DNA from: Acidobacteriota bacterium | GTDB taxonomy: Bacteria; Acidobacteriota; Blastocatellia; RBC074 | Reading direction: 5' to 3' | Assembly (NCBI GenBank): GCA_016710075.1 | Contig: JADJLO010000018.1 | Location: 117,934 to 181,933, forward strand | DNA length: 64,000 nt | Shown here: positions 1-8,700 of the stretch, in pieces | Layout of the letters: every line of letters starts with the position of its first letter | Numbering within the stretch: position 1 is the first letter of the stretch | The notes under the pieces: model-generated | Database searches by the model: none | Told to the model about the DNA's origin: nothing | The model's input: only the letters and a program-made list of their open reading frames with translations | Translations under genes and position numbers: made by a program

Positions 1-1214
1 AGGGTATCATCCTTTGTCAAGCGGGCTTTCAGTTGTTCGGGTGTCTCGCCGCTGGAGGGGGCCATGCGCTCGATTTCGGCATCGATATCGGCTGATCCGA
101 CAGTGATTCCTTCAATCTCGGCGATGCGACCGACTACAATAGCGGCGCGGACATCGCGGACCGCGAGGGTCCTGGCCTCATTCATGCGCTCTTCCCAGTT
201 GAAGTCCTTGAGGGAATTGGGAGCCACTCCGCTGCGAAGCATCATGTATGCGAGTTCACGGGTGCGATCGGAAGCCTGCTGCTCGACGAGCGAGTCCGGG
301 ATTTCGAAAGCGTAAGGCTTGAGAATCTGCTCCAGAAGATCATCGCGAAGTTTTACGTCTGCATCGCGTTCGGCTCCGGTTTCGAGATTCTGCCGGACCT
401 TGTCTCTCATGTCCTGAACAGATTCATAGCCGACCTCTTTGGCGAACTCGTCATCCACCTCGGCCAGTTCCTTGCGACGGACGGCAACTACCTCCGCTCT
501 GAAATCGAGCGTCTTGCCCGCCAGCCCCTTTGAGCCGAAATCCTCAGGGTAGGCGATTCGGAACTCACGAACAGTTCCGGCGCCGGCACCCTGCAGATTC
601 TCGTTAAACTCGGCCTGCACACCCTCTGCGCCCAGTTCTATCTGGACATCATCAGCTATTAAATCCTCGGTCTCGTCAGGCGCATCGACGTATTTGCCGA
701 CCAGATTGACCGAGACGAAATCGCCATCCTGCGAAGGTCTGTCTTCGACTGCGACAAATTCGGACTGTGATTCGCGCCAGCGATCGATGACGCGATCGAT
801 ATCCTCGTCCTTGATGACGGCGATTCGCTTGACGGCTTTGAGTCCTTTATATTCACCGATTTCAAAATCCGGTATGACTTCGACGCTGACCTTGAAGACC
901 AGCGGATCACCTTCATTGATCGACACATCGTTGAGGCTGGGCTCTCCCACGACGTTGAGTTTATTGTCGCTCAAAGCGTGCTGCAGAGCGTGGGGCAGAA
1001 GGCGACCGAGAACCTCGTCCTTGACATCCTTGCCGAATCGCTGCTTGACCACTCCAATCGGAACGCGGCCGGGACGGAATCCCGGGACTTTCGCATAGCG
1101 CGAATAAGATTCGTACGTTTTATCGAATTCCGCTTTGACTTCTTCAGCGGCAACCTCGATGGTCAGGTCTTTTTTCACCTGTGAGATATCTGTTACGGCA
1201 ACTTCCAGTTTCAA
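1..1214 (-). CDS. tig: Trigger factor, ribosome-associated chaperone (3' end beyond window)
   Basis: Trigger factor binds the ribosome exit tunnel through its N-terminal domain and shields nascent chains; the middle domain is a peptidyl-prolyl isomerase. About 404 codons are present, reading leftwards off the window. The frame opens with MKLEVAVTDIS, and the ribosome-docking region carries the family pattern PGFRPGRVP (about residue 46). The PPIase part follows with VSVNLVGKYVD and the start of the C-terminal arm reaches the window edge. I chose the TTG start at 1214 because the family begins with a beta strand of this type and no nearer ATG exists. The usual neighbours clpP/clpX would lie to the left and cannot be seen. 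Confidence 0.95.
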   Translation of the reverse strand, partial: MKLEVAVTDISQVKKDLTIEVAAEEVKAEFDKTYESYSRYAKVPGFRPGRVPIGVVKQRFGKDVKDEVLGRLLPHALQHALSDNKLNVVGEPSLNDVSINEGDPLVFKVSVEVIPDFEIGEYKGLKAVKRIAVIKDEDIDRVIDRWRESQSEFVAVEDRPSQDGDFVSVNLVGKYVDAPDETEDLIADDVQIELGAEGVQAEFNENLQGAGAGTVREFRIAYPEDFGSKGLAGKTLDFRAEVVAVRRKELAEVDDEFAKEVGYESVQDMRDKVRQNLETGAERDADVKLRDDLLEQILKPYAFEIPDSLVEQQASDRTRELAYMMLRSGVAPNSLKDFNWEERMNEARTLAVRDVRAAIVVGRIAEIEGITVGSADIDAEIERMAPSSGETPEQLKARLTKDDT

Positions 1215-1357
1215 GTTTGTTTAGCCTTTCTTTCAAGACAATTTATGGCCCGGCTCGCCGGATAAAACACCATTTCCAATGCTTCCTTTATTAGCCTTTG
1301 CTTTGAAAATTCCGGCAGGCTGATGACGAATCGGGTGCTGCGTCCTGTTGGTTTTCG

Positions 1358-1441
<84 letters not shown>

Positions 1442-1554
1442 ATTAATGTAAGTCTGAAAGACTAGCAAATTTCAGATATCCCCGCAACCAGCCGAACCCG
1501 AAGGCAGCCGTCAGGCTGTTTGACAGCGGGCACGTCGCCAACCTATATATAGAT

Positions 1555-1636
1555 AAGTTTAAAGTTTAAGAGGTTTAAAGGGTAAAGTCGGCGATTCCAA
1601 TTGAACCACGTCTCTAAACTTTTTCAACTTTAGACT
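1555..1636. repeat. 7-bp-period AT-rich repeat, two inverted arms
   Basis: The left arm (1555-1588) is built from GTTTAAA-like heptamers and the right arm (1612-1636) from their complement, so the RNA can fold back on itself. It fills the gap between tRNA-Leu and yqeY. The same heptamer family recurs about ten times in the window. Confidence 0.75.
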
Positions 1637-1661
1637 CAGAATTATTACCGGAGACTAATTT

Positions 1662-2111
1662 ATGACTTTCCTGGAACGGATAAACGAAGACATCAAAACG
1701 GCGATGAAAGGCAGGGAGGCTGAAAAGCTTTCAACACTGCGCATGGTGAAGACGGCGCTCAAGAACCGTGAAATTGAAAAGATGGCGCCCCTGACCGATG
1801 AAGAGTCGATGAAGATTCTGCAGTCGCTCGTCAAGCAGCGTCGGGACAGTATCGAGCAGTACACGTCCGCCGGGCGTATCGAACTAGCCGACAAGGAGGC
1901 CGCTGAAATCATTGTGATCGAAGCCTACCTGCCCGCCGCACTGGATGAATCCGCCATTGCCAGGATAGTGGAAGAAACGATTGCAGAGACCGGTGCGTCA
2001 TCGGCCAAGGAGATGGGCAATGTCATGAAGGCCGTCATGGCTAAACTCGCGGGACAGACCGTCGACGGCAAACTCGTCAATCAACTCGTCAGATCAAAAC
2101 TCGGAGCGTAA
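1662..2111 (+). CDS. GatB/YqeY domain protein
   Basis: A 149-residue protein matching the YqeY family, which resembles the tRNA-binding tail of the aspartyl/glutamyl-tRNA amidotransferase subunit GatB. The N-terminal part is a charged helical segment (FLERINEDIKTAMKGRE) and the C-terminal tail domain shows the family pattern GNVMKAVMAKLAGQTVDG and ends at the stop. Length is normal. GGAG at about 1650 precedes the ATG. Its cellular role is not established; a function in tRNA-dependent amidation is only suggested by homology. An AT-rich heptamer element starts 2 nt after its stop. Confidence 0.9.
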   Translation: MTFLERINEDIKTAMKGREAEKLSTLRMVKTALKNREIEKMAPLTDEESMKILQSLVKQRRDSIEQYTSAGRIELADKEAAEIIVIEAYLPAALDESAIARIVEETIAETGASSAKEMGNVMKAVMAKLAGQTVDGKLVNQLVRSKLGA

Positions 2112-2112
2112 A

Positions 2113-2280
2113 GAGAGAGTTTAAAGTTCGTTTGATCATGCTGCGAATGTCGTCATTGCTTCGTGCTTATCCAGGCTAACTGAATTGTCCCGGAAATTTC
2201 ATGTTCGGGTTGAGCAAGTGCTCCATCAGCCAATTGATTAAACGAACTTTAAACTTTGAACCTTAAACTTCAAACTCTCT
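2113..2280. repeat. Inverted-repeat element with heptamer arms
   Basis: The arms begin AGAGAGTTTAAAGTTCGTTT on the left and end with its complement on the right (2234-2280). About 95 bp of unrelated interior lie between them. The element occupies most of the 219-nt gap between yqeY and the next gene; nothing else is seen in that gap. Confidence 0.75.
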
Positions 2281-2330
2281 TCGAACAAAGCCCGAAAGCG
2301 TCTCGTAAGACCTGACGGAGGGGAATTATT

Positions 2331-2501
2331 ATGATGAATCTGTTGCTCGTCGCCTATGCGATTCTGAGCCTTTACGCCATTCTGGATATTCTGAAATCAT
2401 CGCGCGACTGGGCGACAAAAGTGGTATTGGCCGCCATTGTGCTCATTCCATTTATTGGAGCAGGGCTCTACCTGTTAGTCTTTCGCGACAAGAAGAATTA
2501 A
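2331..2501 (+). CDS. Small membrane protein, PLDc_N-like
   Basis: A 56-residue protein with two hydrophobic helices (about 3-20 and 28-48), separated by a short polar turn with a Trp, ending in LYLLVFRDKKN. The pattern helix-DW-helix-PF.GA.LY matches the PLDc_N domain, found at the N-terminus of cardiolipin synthases and as free-standing small proteins of unknown role. A strong Shine-Dalgarno (GGAGGGG) lies about 8 nt before the ATG, which supports real translation. It stands alone between a repeat element and a convergent gene. Confidence 0.75.
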   Translation: MMNLLLVAYAILSLYAILDILKSSRDWATKVVLAAIVLIPFIGAGLYLLVFRDKKN

Positions 2502-2549
2502 GTCACATATTCAATCCCCCGCCATTCCAGCCGATGGCATTACTCTCCC

Positions 2550-4037
2550 CTATTGATGACGCAGAACTGCTCCCGGACGATCACCGGTAACGATTCCGTC
2601 TCTGACAACAGACTGACCATTGATCAAAAGGTGAGCGACGCCGACGGGTTCGAGCATCGGCTGAGTCATCGTCGATCGGTCGATGATTTTTGCCGGGTCA
2701 AAGATCACGATGTCTGCTTTCATTCCCTTTTTGATGGTGCCGCGGTCATTGAGGCCGAGGCGCCTGGCCGGCATTGAGGACATCTTGCGAATGGCCTGTT
2801 CGAGGGAGAGCCATTTTCTTTCGCGGACGAAGAGTCCGAGGACGCGCGGGAAAGTGCCGGCGCCGCGCGGGTGTCGCATGCCGATTCCGCCGTCACTCGA
2901 GACCATGACCCAGGGCTGAAGATAGAAAGTCCTGATATCGGAATCTTTCATCGACTTGCAAACGACGCCTGCTCCTCCGTCCCTGACTATTTTGATGTAT
3001 GCATCGACGGCGTTCCCGCCGATTAGAGCACCGATCTGATCGAGGTTTTTTCCTTCATAATCCGGATGAGCCTGACAACTGGTGATGAGAACATTGGCAC
3101 CGCCGCCGACATCATCGAGACCTCTTTTTACCGCCGCCGGGTCATCGTGCCGTCGCGAGGGGATGAGCACGGTGATCGTCGAAGACCAGGCGTCGTATGG
3201 ATAGCAGTCGGCCTCGATGTCGACACCTTTTTTGCGAGCTGCATCGATCAGCTTGACGGCATCGCCGGCTTTGTCCCAGACGCCGACCGTTCCCAGCTTG
3301 ATGTGGGAAATCTGAACCGGGATGGCTGCGTCGCGGCCAATGCGTATGGCTTCTCGAAAAGCATCCATGACCAGGTCGGCCTCATCGCGGACGTGACTCA
3401 TGTAAATGCCTTTGTATTTAGCGGCAGCCTTCGCCAGTTCTATGATCTCTTCAGTCGTTGAAGGATTTCCAATGTCGTACTCAAGACCTGAAGACAGGCC
3501 GACCGCGCCCTCTCGCATTCCCTGCTCGACGAGTTCGGCCATTTGGGAGATTTCACTCTGAGTCGCGGTTCTCTTGAAATCCTTTCCCATGACCTTCTGA
3601 CGAACGGTCGCATGACCGACGAATGCAATGACGTTGGTTGAGAGCTTCTGCTTTTCGCACCAGTTGAGGTAATCGCCAACCGGCCAGGGCGAGCCGCCAT
3701 CGGGACCCACGGCAATGGTCGTAATGCCCTGAAGTATCTGACTGCGTGCGGTTGGATCGTTGGCGAACCCGCGTTCGGAGTGATTGTGAATATCGACGAA
3801 CCCCGGGGCCACGACCATGCCATGCGCTTCGATCACTTTTTCGCCCTGGCGAGGCTTCAGTCTTCCAACTTCGGTGATGACATCGCCGGAGATGCGAATA
3901 TCGAGGGAGCGTGCGGGCGCCCCCGTGCCGTCTATCACCTTTCCGCCTTTGATCAGTATCGAATCTTTGATCGGAACCTGCGCAAAGATGCCGCATTCAA
4001 TCAAGACAATGAAGATAATCAAGAGGATCTTTTTCAT
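2550..4037 (-). CDS. Secreted N-acyl-D-amino-acid deacylase (D-aminoacylase family amidohydrolase)
   Basis: A 495-residue metal-dependent amidohydrolase that would remove N-acyl groups from D-amino acids or related N-acyl compounds. The first 20 residues are a signal peptide (MKKILLIIFIVLIECGIFAQ), so it is exported. The amidohydrolase scaffold follows: KGGKVIDGTG, then the metal-binding DIHNHSERG (about residue 82), MSHVRDEAD and ISHIKLG in the barrel, and VSSDGG near the C-terminal part of the active site. Length is normal for the family. The substrate cannot be read from sequence; dihydroorotase-like or dipeptidase activity is possible but the D-aminoacylase subgroup fits best. Confidence 0.85.
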   Translation of the reverse strand: MKKILLIIFIVLIECGIFAQVPIKDSILIKGGKVIDGTGAPARSLDIRISGDVITEVGRLKPRQGEKVIEAHGMVVAPGFVDIHNHSERGFANDPTARSQILQGITTIAVGPDGGSPWPVGDYLNWCEKQKLSTNVIAFVGHATVRQKVMGKDFKRTATQSEISQMAELVEQGMREGAVGLSSGLEYDIGNPSTTEEIIELAKAAAKYKGIYMSHVRDEADLVMDAFREAIRIGRDAAIPVQISHIKLGTVGVWDKAGDAVKLIDAARKKGVDIEADCYPYDAWSSTITVLIPSRRHDDPAAVKRGLDDVGGGANVLITSCQAHPDYEGKNLDQIGALIGGNAVDAYIKIVRDGGAGVVCKSMKDSDIRTFYLQPWVMVSSDGGIGMRHPRGAGTFPRVLGLFVRERKWLSLEQAIRKMSSMPARRLGLNDRGTIKKGMKADIVIFDPAKIIDRSTMTQPMLEPVGVAHLLINGQSVVRDGIVTGDRPGAVLRHQ

Positions 4038-4149
4038 ATTGTTTACGAGTCCTGACTTGCATAAATTTAAAGTCCTGAATTAATAGCACGCTGATGCGTC
4101 TAATGCTACGATAAGTGCAAATCCCGATCGATTGAAACTGGAGCCAATA

Positions 4150-4527
4150 ATGAGCAATGCAGATCTCTCGCAATTTTCCGGCCAGCAGTATCTCAGCATT
4201 GAGAGCTTTCGCAAGGATGGGCGTGGAGTGCGCACTCCGGTGTGGTTCGCCGAGGGTGATGGCGTCTATTATGTTTACACTCTCGCCGATTCTTACAAGA
4301 TAAAACGGATCCGCAACAATCCCCGGATACGGATCGCTCCCTGTGATGCTCGCGGCGGCGTGAAAGGCGAATGGGTCGAGGCCACGGCCACCATACTTGA
4401 CGAGAACGGCGAACGGCGCGCTCACGAATTGCTCAATGCCAAGTACGGCCTGATCAAACGGGCCATGGATGTGATATCAAAGCTTCGGCAAAACAAGCGC
4501 GCGGCTATCGCCATCAGGGTCAATTGA
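4150..4527 (+). CDS. PPOX-class F420-dependent oxidoreductase (Rv2061-like)
   Basis: A 125-residue split-barrel flavin/deazaflavin-binding protein of the pyridoxamine-phosphate-oxidase fold. Its short length and the order YLSIESFRKDG, TPVWF and KIKRIRNNPRIRIAPCD are typical of the F420-binding Rv2061-type subgroup. It probably reduces or binds an unknown small molecule with F420H2. GGAG at 4141 precedes the ATG at 4150, which is preferred over an in-frame TTG at 4132. The F420:NADPH oxidoreductase gene 3.4 kb downstream supports the cofactor assignment. Confidence 0.8.
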   Translation: MSNADLSQFSGQQYLSIESFRKDGRGVRTPVWFAEGDGVYYVYTLADSYKIKRIRNNPRIRIAPCDARGGVKGEWVEATATILDENGERRAHELLNAKYGLIKRAMDVISKLRQNKRAAIAIRVN

Positions 4528-4532
4528 AACCA

Positions 4533-5273
4533 ATGACAAGAAAATTTGGAGCGATAATCTCGGTTATCGCCATTATTTTTCTGGCCTATCTGCTGCTCCT
4601 CTGTTTTCCGCAGCCTTTCTTCAAAGATTCGATCAGATACCGGAACCTGACGCTCTATTCTGATCGGCCGTTTGACATGGAATCGGGATTACGGTTACTG
4701 GCCATGGCTCAGGACAAGCTGGGAGATTCACCTTTCTATTTACCCTCCGAAGAACACACCATCTTCATCTGCAACGAACGCTGGAGACAGATCCTTTTCT
4801 TCAACCGCAACTATCGTGTCGGAGGCGTCAATTATTTCCCGCTGACTCGCAATGTCTTTCTTCGCGATTCAATCATCGAAGAGAACAGACTCAGAGGACC
4901 TGGTGGAAAACTTGTCGATGGAGATCGCACACTCGATTATTTCATCGCGCACGAGATAGCCCACACACTGACCGGCGAAGCAGTGGGAGGCCTGCGTTAT
5001 CACAGGCTCTCCGAATGGGTTCGGGAAGGCTATGCCGATTACGTCGGGAAGGGGAAATCCTTCAATTACGATGAGGCACTCAAGGCATTCCTCAATCAAG
5101 CTCCGGAAATGAACAGGGAGAAATCCGGGCTTTATCTAAGGTATCACCTGCTGGTCTCTTATCTTATCGATAAAAAGGGGCTGGAGCGCCCGCAAAGTGC
5201 TGGCGGACACCATACCTCAATCAACTGTCGAGAAGGAACTGATCACTTCTGTTCGTTGAGACTCTTGTCATAA
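4533..5273 (+). CDS. Membrane-anchored zinc metallopeptidase-like protein (3' frameshift)
   Basis: About 245 residues. One N-terminal membrane helix (about residues 6-26) is followed by an extracytoplasmic domain with the zinc motif HEIAH (about residue 146) and a downstream EWVREGYADY, whose Glu could be the third ligand. This is the gluzincin arrangement; the substrate is unknown. The start overlaps the preceding gene's stop, suggesting coupled translation. After YLIDKKG, a run of four G at about 5177-5180 shifts the frame. Removing one base gives an ending like ARKVLADTIPQSTVEKEL and a stop at 5259, which reads more naturally than the encoded tail to 5273. Its 3' end overlaps the convergent DUF547 gene. 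Confidence 0.7.
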   Translation: MTRKFGAIISVIAIIFLAYLLLLCFPQPFFKDSIRYRNLTLYSDRPFDMESGLRLLAMAQDKLGDSPFYLPSEEHTIFICNERWRQILFFNRNYRVGGVNYFPLTRNVFLRDSIIEENRLRGPGGKLVDGDRTLDYFIAHEIAHTLTGEAVGGLRYHRLSEWVREGYADYVGKGKSFNYDEALKAFLNQAPEMNREKSGLYLRYHLLVSYLIDKKGLERPQSAGGHHTSINCREGTDHFCSLRLLS

Positions 5274-6034
5274 GGAAAATATTTGAGCGTGATCTGTTCC
5301 GGCGGAGTATTGGCAAGCGCCTCTCTTTGCGGTCCGTCCAGAAACATGAGGATGAACTGCGAGATGTGAGGTTTCCCATTGCCCTTCTGATCGCGCAGAT
5401 ATCCGAGGAAGTCTTCGCTGAACCAGTCGAATATTTTTGAAAGATAGAGTCGTTTCGCAGCCGGATCGAATTTCACATTCCGCTGATCGTTGATGAACCT
5501 CTTCGCCGCCTGATTGAGCACATCCCAGGTTTTGCCTTCAATAATTGATGTCGGCCAAAGAGGAGGGCAACTGTATGCCGCGCAATTGATGTAGAAATGA
5601 ATTCTCGGCTCCTTGTACCGCTTGCGAATGATCCGGTGTTCGAGGTCTTCGAGAGTCATCGCCTTGCCGCCGAGTTTGATATCGCGATTCCTGAAAAGTC
5701 CAAGGATGTTCCAGATTGAGTTTTTCGCCGGATATTCGGATGCGGCGATATAGAGCACCCATGCATTGTATGCGGTCATCCAGTAACGCAACTGTTCGCC
5801 GCCGTCCTTGAAATACTGCGGATGGCTGTCAGGGCTGATGGCGGAGATGCGGTCGATAAAACTTTTGAGCGGTCCGATGTCGGATTTGAGCCCGTTGTAA
5901 TTGACCAGCCCGCGTGAATCGATATATTTGCCGGCAGCCCGATCATATTCCGAATAATTTATTCCCTGGGCTGCGACACCTACCGAAAAAACCATGATGA
6001 TAAAGAGCACCGAAATTGATGATTTAACTTTCAA
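5243..6034 (-). CDS. DUF547 domain protein, exported
   Basis: A 263-residue protein with an N-terminal signal peptide (cleavage near VAAQ, about residue 23). The DUF547 core is recognisable from YWMTAYNAWVLY, the INCAAYSCPPL cysteine segment and FDWFSEDF. The function of DUF547 is unknown; the conserved Cys and His suggest an enzyme. The start is TTG at 6034 with GGAGGAG about 9 nt upstream; no ATG fits. It diverges from the glycosyltransferase gene 67 nt away. Confidence 0.85.
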   Translation of the reverse strand: MKVKSSISVLFIIMVFSVGVAAQGINYSEYDRAAGKYIDSRGLVNYNGLKSDIGPLKSFIDRISAISPDSHPQYFKDGGEQLRYWMTAYNAWVLYIAASEYPAKNSIWNILGLFRNRDIKLGGKAMTLEDLEHRIIRKRYKEPRIHFYINCAAYSCPPLWPTSIIEGKTWDVLNQAAKRFINDQRNVKFDPAAKRLYLSKIFDWFSEDFLGYLRDQKGNGKPHISQFILMFLDGPQREALANTPPEQITLKYFPYDKSLNEQK

Positions 6035-6101
6035 TGAAAAATCTCCTCCGTGAGTCCTGAAAATTCTGGCCGTCGCGAAACAAGGTAATTATAATCAATC
6101 C

Positions 6102-6776
6102 GTGCGCACTTCAATTATCATTCCAACTTTAAACGAATCATCGACGATCGGGAAACTGTCGAAATCACTTTCATCACTCGATGGCGACTTCGAGGTCATA
6201 GTCGCCGATGGAGGAAGCAGTGACAACACAGTTGAGGTGGCCCGCAGCTCCGGTCTGAAAGTCGTTGAAGCCCCCCGAGGACGCGGTCCACAGATGAACG
6301 CGGGCGCCCGGGCTGCTTGTGGAGAAATTCTGGTATTTCTTCATGCCGACACTCAACTGCCTTCATGCGCCCTGAGCAGCATGGATCAGGCGCTCCGGCA
6401 AAAGAATGTCAGCGGAGGCAACTTCAACCTGATCTTTGGAGGGGAGAGTCGCGAAGCGAAATGGCTCACCCGGATATACCCATTTCTCCGCCTGATCGGA
6501 ATGAGTTATGGCGATTCGGCCATCTTTACCAGAAAAGAGACTTTCGATTCCCTGGGGGGATACAAGAACTATCCGATCTTCGAGGATAGTGACTTATACA
6601 AGAGACTTCGCCGGATCGGCAGATTCGTCCATCTGAAGGAGAACGCAGTCACCTCGTCACGCAGATTCGAGGGCCGTTTTCTTCGCACATTCTCTATCTG
6701 GGCGGTGATGCATGTGCTCTACTGGGTGGGTGTCAGCCCGGATTTTCTGAACCGGATATACAGACCGATCAGATGA
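6102..6776 (+). CDS. Family 2 glycosyltransferase, TIGR04283 type
   Basis: A 224-residue GT-A glycosyltransferase. It opens with the nucleotide-sugar-binding SIIIPTLNE, then VIVADGGSSDNT, and has HADTQLP as the metal-binding acidic motif (about residue 80). GGYKNYPIFEDSDL matches the acceptor-side region of TIGR04283, a group first linked to arsenosugar biosynthesis but often found without it. No arsenic genes are nearby, so the acceptor is unknown. The start is GTG at 6102. It ends 2 nt before the convergent coaA. Confidence 0.85.
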   Translation: MRTSIIIPTLNESSTIGKLSKSLSSLDGDFEVIVADGGSSDNTVEVARSSGLKVVEAPRGRGPQMNAGARAACGEILVFLHADTQLPSCALSSMDQALRQKNVSGGNFNLIFGGESREAKWLTRIYPFLRLIGMSYGDSAIFTRKETFDSLGGYKNYPIFEDSDLYKRLRRIGRFVHLKENAVTSSRRFEGRFLRTFSIWAVMHVLYWVGVSPDFLNRIYRPIR

Positions 6777-6778
6777 CC

Positions 6779-7714
6779 TCAAAGCTTTCTCAGCCGGACA
6801 TTCCGTGTCGAGTGGTTGGGCCCTTTTTCGAGAATCAGATGTGCCCGGGTACGCGTTGGAAGGATGTTCTCGCGAAGGTTTACGCCATTGATCTCGGTCC
6901 AGATTCGCAGAGCTGTCTCCCGGGCTTCTTCGTCTGTCAGACTGGAGTAGCGGTGAAAATATGAGGCGGGATTTTTAAATGCCGTCTGGCGAAGGGTGAA
7001 GAATCTTTCAACATACCAGCGTTTTATGTCTTCTTCCGCCGCATCGACATAAATCGAGAAATCGAAGAAATCCGAGACGAAGATCGGTGAGTCCTGTTCT
7101 GTGCTTCCCACGCCTGTCTGCAGGACGTTCAAGCCTTCGATGATCATGATGTCGGGCTGCCTGACAGTGTGGACCTGATCGGGCAGGATGTCGTATACCA
7201 GATGCGAATAGAGTGGGGCGTCCACTTCCGGCTCGCCCGATTTCACTCCAGCTACAAATCTGACCAGTCGGCGCCGGTCATAACTTTCGGGAAATCCCTT
7301 GCGATGCATCAGTCCACGGGACTCCAGAACGGCATTCGGGAAGAGAAACCCATCTGTCGTAATCAGGTCCACCTTCGGATGATTCGGCCACCTTGCCAGC
7401 AGCGCCTGAAGGATTCTTGCCGTCGTGCTTTTACCAACGGCAACGCTTCCTGCAACTCCAACCACGTATGGAACTATCGCCGTCGTATTGCCAAGGAAGG
7501 TATGCGTGGCCTTATGCAGGCTCTGAGTCGCCTCGACATAAAGATTCAAAAGACGCGAGAGCGGAAGAAAGATCTCTTCAACTTCCTGAAGCGAGATACT
7601 ATCATTGATGCCGCGAAGCCTCGTCAGGTCTTCTTCCGCCAGCGTCAGCGGAGTCGACGCCCGCAGCCTGCTCCATTCTTCACGGTCGAAATCTTCGAAA
7701 AGTGAGGTGGGCAT
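6779..7714 (-). CDS. coaA: Type I pantothenate kinase
   Basis: A 311-residue kinase that phosphorylates pantothenate in the first committed step of coenzyme A synthesis. The P-loop GVAGSVAVGKST lies at about 86-98, followed by DLITTDGFLFPN, SYDRRRL, PLYSHLVYDI and IIEGLNVLQ, all hallmarks of the bacterial CoaA (type I) family. Length and order are normal. It is normally feedback-inhibited by CoA, a family property not visible here. The 187-nt gap upstream holds repeats only. Confidence 0.95.
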   Translation of the reverse strand: MPTSLFEDFDREEWSRLRASTPLTLAEEDLTRLRGINDSISLQEVEEIFLPLSRLLNLYVEATQSLHKATHTFLGNTTAIVPYVVGVAGSVAVGKSTTARILQALLARWPNHPKVDLITTDGFLFPNAVLESRGLMHRKGFPESYDRRRLVRFVAGVKSGEPEVDAPLYSHLVYDILPDQVHTVRQPDIMIIEGLNVLQTGVGSTEQDSPIFVSDFFDFSIYVDAAEEDIKRWYVERFFTLRQTAFKNPASYFHRYSSLTDEEARETALRIWTEINGVNLRENILPTRTRAHLILEKGPNHSTRNVRLRKL

Positions 7715-7727
7715 AAAGAGTTGGTCT

Positions 7728-7768
7728 GAAGTCTGAAGTTTAAAGTTTAAAGTCTAAAGTTTAAAGAA
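7728..7768. repeat. Single-arm 7-bp-period repeat
   Basis: Four to five copies of GTTTAAA/GTCTAAA in a row just upstream of coaA. No clear complementary arm is seen next to it. Confidence 0.7.
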
Positions 7769-7840
7769 GATTTTCAGGTTTTTATTAATGGAGACTCATT
7801 TAAAGCTATTTAATTAACTGATACTATTGGCGAATTCAAC

Positions 7841-7898
7841 GGCGCCAAAGGCGCCGACCAGAAAACAGCCAGGGGTGAGCGCGAAGCGCGAGCCCCTC
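7841..7898. repeat. GC-rich palindromic mosaic element
   Basis: Two adjacent palindromes: GGCGCCAAAGGCGCC at 7841-7855 and AGGGGTGAGCGCG / CGCGAGCCCCT at 7871-7897. They lie between coaA and npdG on the 3' side of npdG and could fold in either transcript. They resemble dispersed REP-like repeats; no coding potential. Confidence 0.6.
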
Positions 7899-7901
7899 CG
7901 T

Positions 7902-8582
7902 TTAAAGTCCGGTGATACGAATTCCGGTGTGAGCCTTGTGCCTGATATTGAATCCAATCAAAAGGGCGGTCAGGGATTCGACGATGCGAGAATTGGCGAG
8001 CAGGCCACCGTCGACATAGCGGCATCCCGGGATGGCTTCGACGAGCGGCTTGACGCTCTCTCTCGAAGCCTTGTCATCGCCGCAGACGATAATATCGCAA
8101 TCAACCTCGTGACTCAGATCAGCAAGGGCGGCGGCGCCGACATTCTGGAATGCCGAGATAACGCGGACACCCTGAGGGGCCATTTCGGCGCACTGCTCGG
8201 CGGCCGATCCCGCCCAGACCCCAAGCATCCTCGTGGGTTTTCCGCCGACAGCGGGTTCAAGCGGCACGGTGACATCGATCAGGAGCGCGCCTGGCTTGAG
8301 CGAATCGCGAATGTCTTTGAGGGTGCCAATCTGAGCGGCGAATGGAACGGTCAGCACCACGATCCCGCAATCGGCCGCGGCCGCATTCGACATCCCCTCA
8401 ATCAACGGAGACTCGACGCCATTTTCCTTCAGGAGCGTGCGCATTTCCGCAGCAGCCTTCGTCGCCCGCTCCGCATCGCGTGATCCGATGACCACCTGGT
8501 AACCCATTTTTGCCCACCTGAGAGCGAGACCTTGTCCCTGATCTCCCGTACCACCGATAATTGATATTCTTTGATTGCTCAT
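7902..8582 (-). CDS. npdG: NADPH-dependent F420 reductase
   Basis: A 226-residue Rossmann protein that transfers hydride between NADPH and the deazaflavin F420. The N-terminal dinucleotide motif is GGTGDQGQGLALRWA (about 10-24), with IGSRDAERA supplying the NADP phosphate contact. TVPFAAQIGTLKDI and SAFQNVGAAAL are typical of the F420-specific branch. Together with the PPOX-class protein at 4150 it implies that the cell makes or uses F420; no F420 biosynthesis gene is in the window. Confidence 0.9.
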   Translation of the reverse strand: MSNQRISIIGGTGDQGQGLALRWAKMGYQVVIGSRDAERATKAAAEMRTLLKENGVESPLIEGMSNAAAADCGIVVLTVPFAAQIGTLKDIRDSLKPGALLIDVTVPLEPAVGGKPTRMLGVWAGSAAEQCAEMAPQGVRVISAFQNVGAAALADLSHEVDCDIIVCGDDKASRESVKPLVEAIPGCRYVDGGLLANSRIVESLTALLIGFNIRHKAHTGIRITGL

Positions 8583-8611
8583 TATTTTTATTATAATTCA
8601 AATTTAAGGTT

Positions 8612-8655
8612 TCGCGATTCGCTTTTAAGGTTTAAAGTTTGAAATTTAATCCCCA
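8612..8655. repeat. Degenerate 7-bp-period repeat
   Basis: TTTAAGGTTT and TTTAAGGTTTAAAGTTTGAAA type heptamers in the divergent gap between npdG and chrA. It sits where the promoters of both genes should lie. Confidence 0.5.
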
Positions 8656-8700
8656 TACTTGTCTTGCATTCTAGCATCACAAGGCGATTCAGGATATTGA

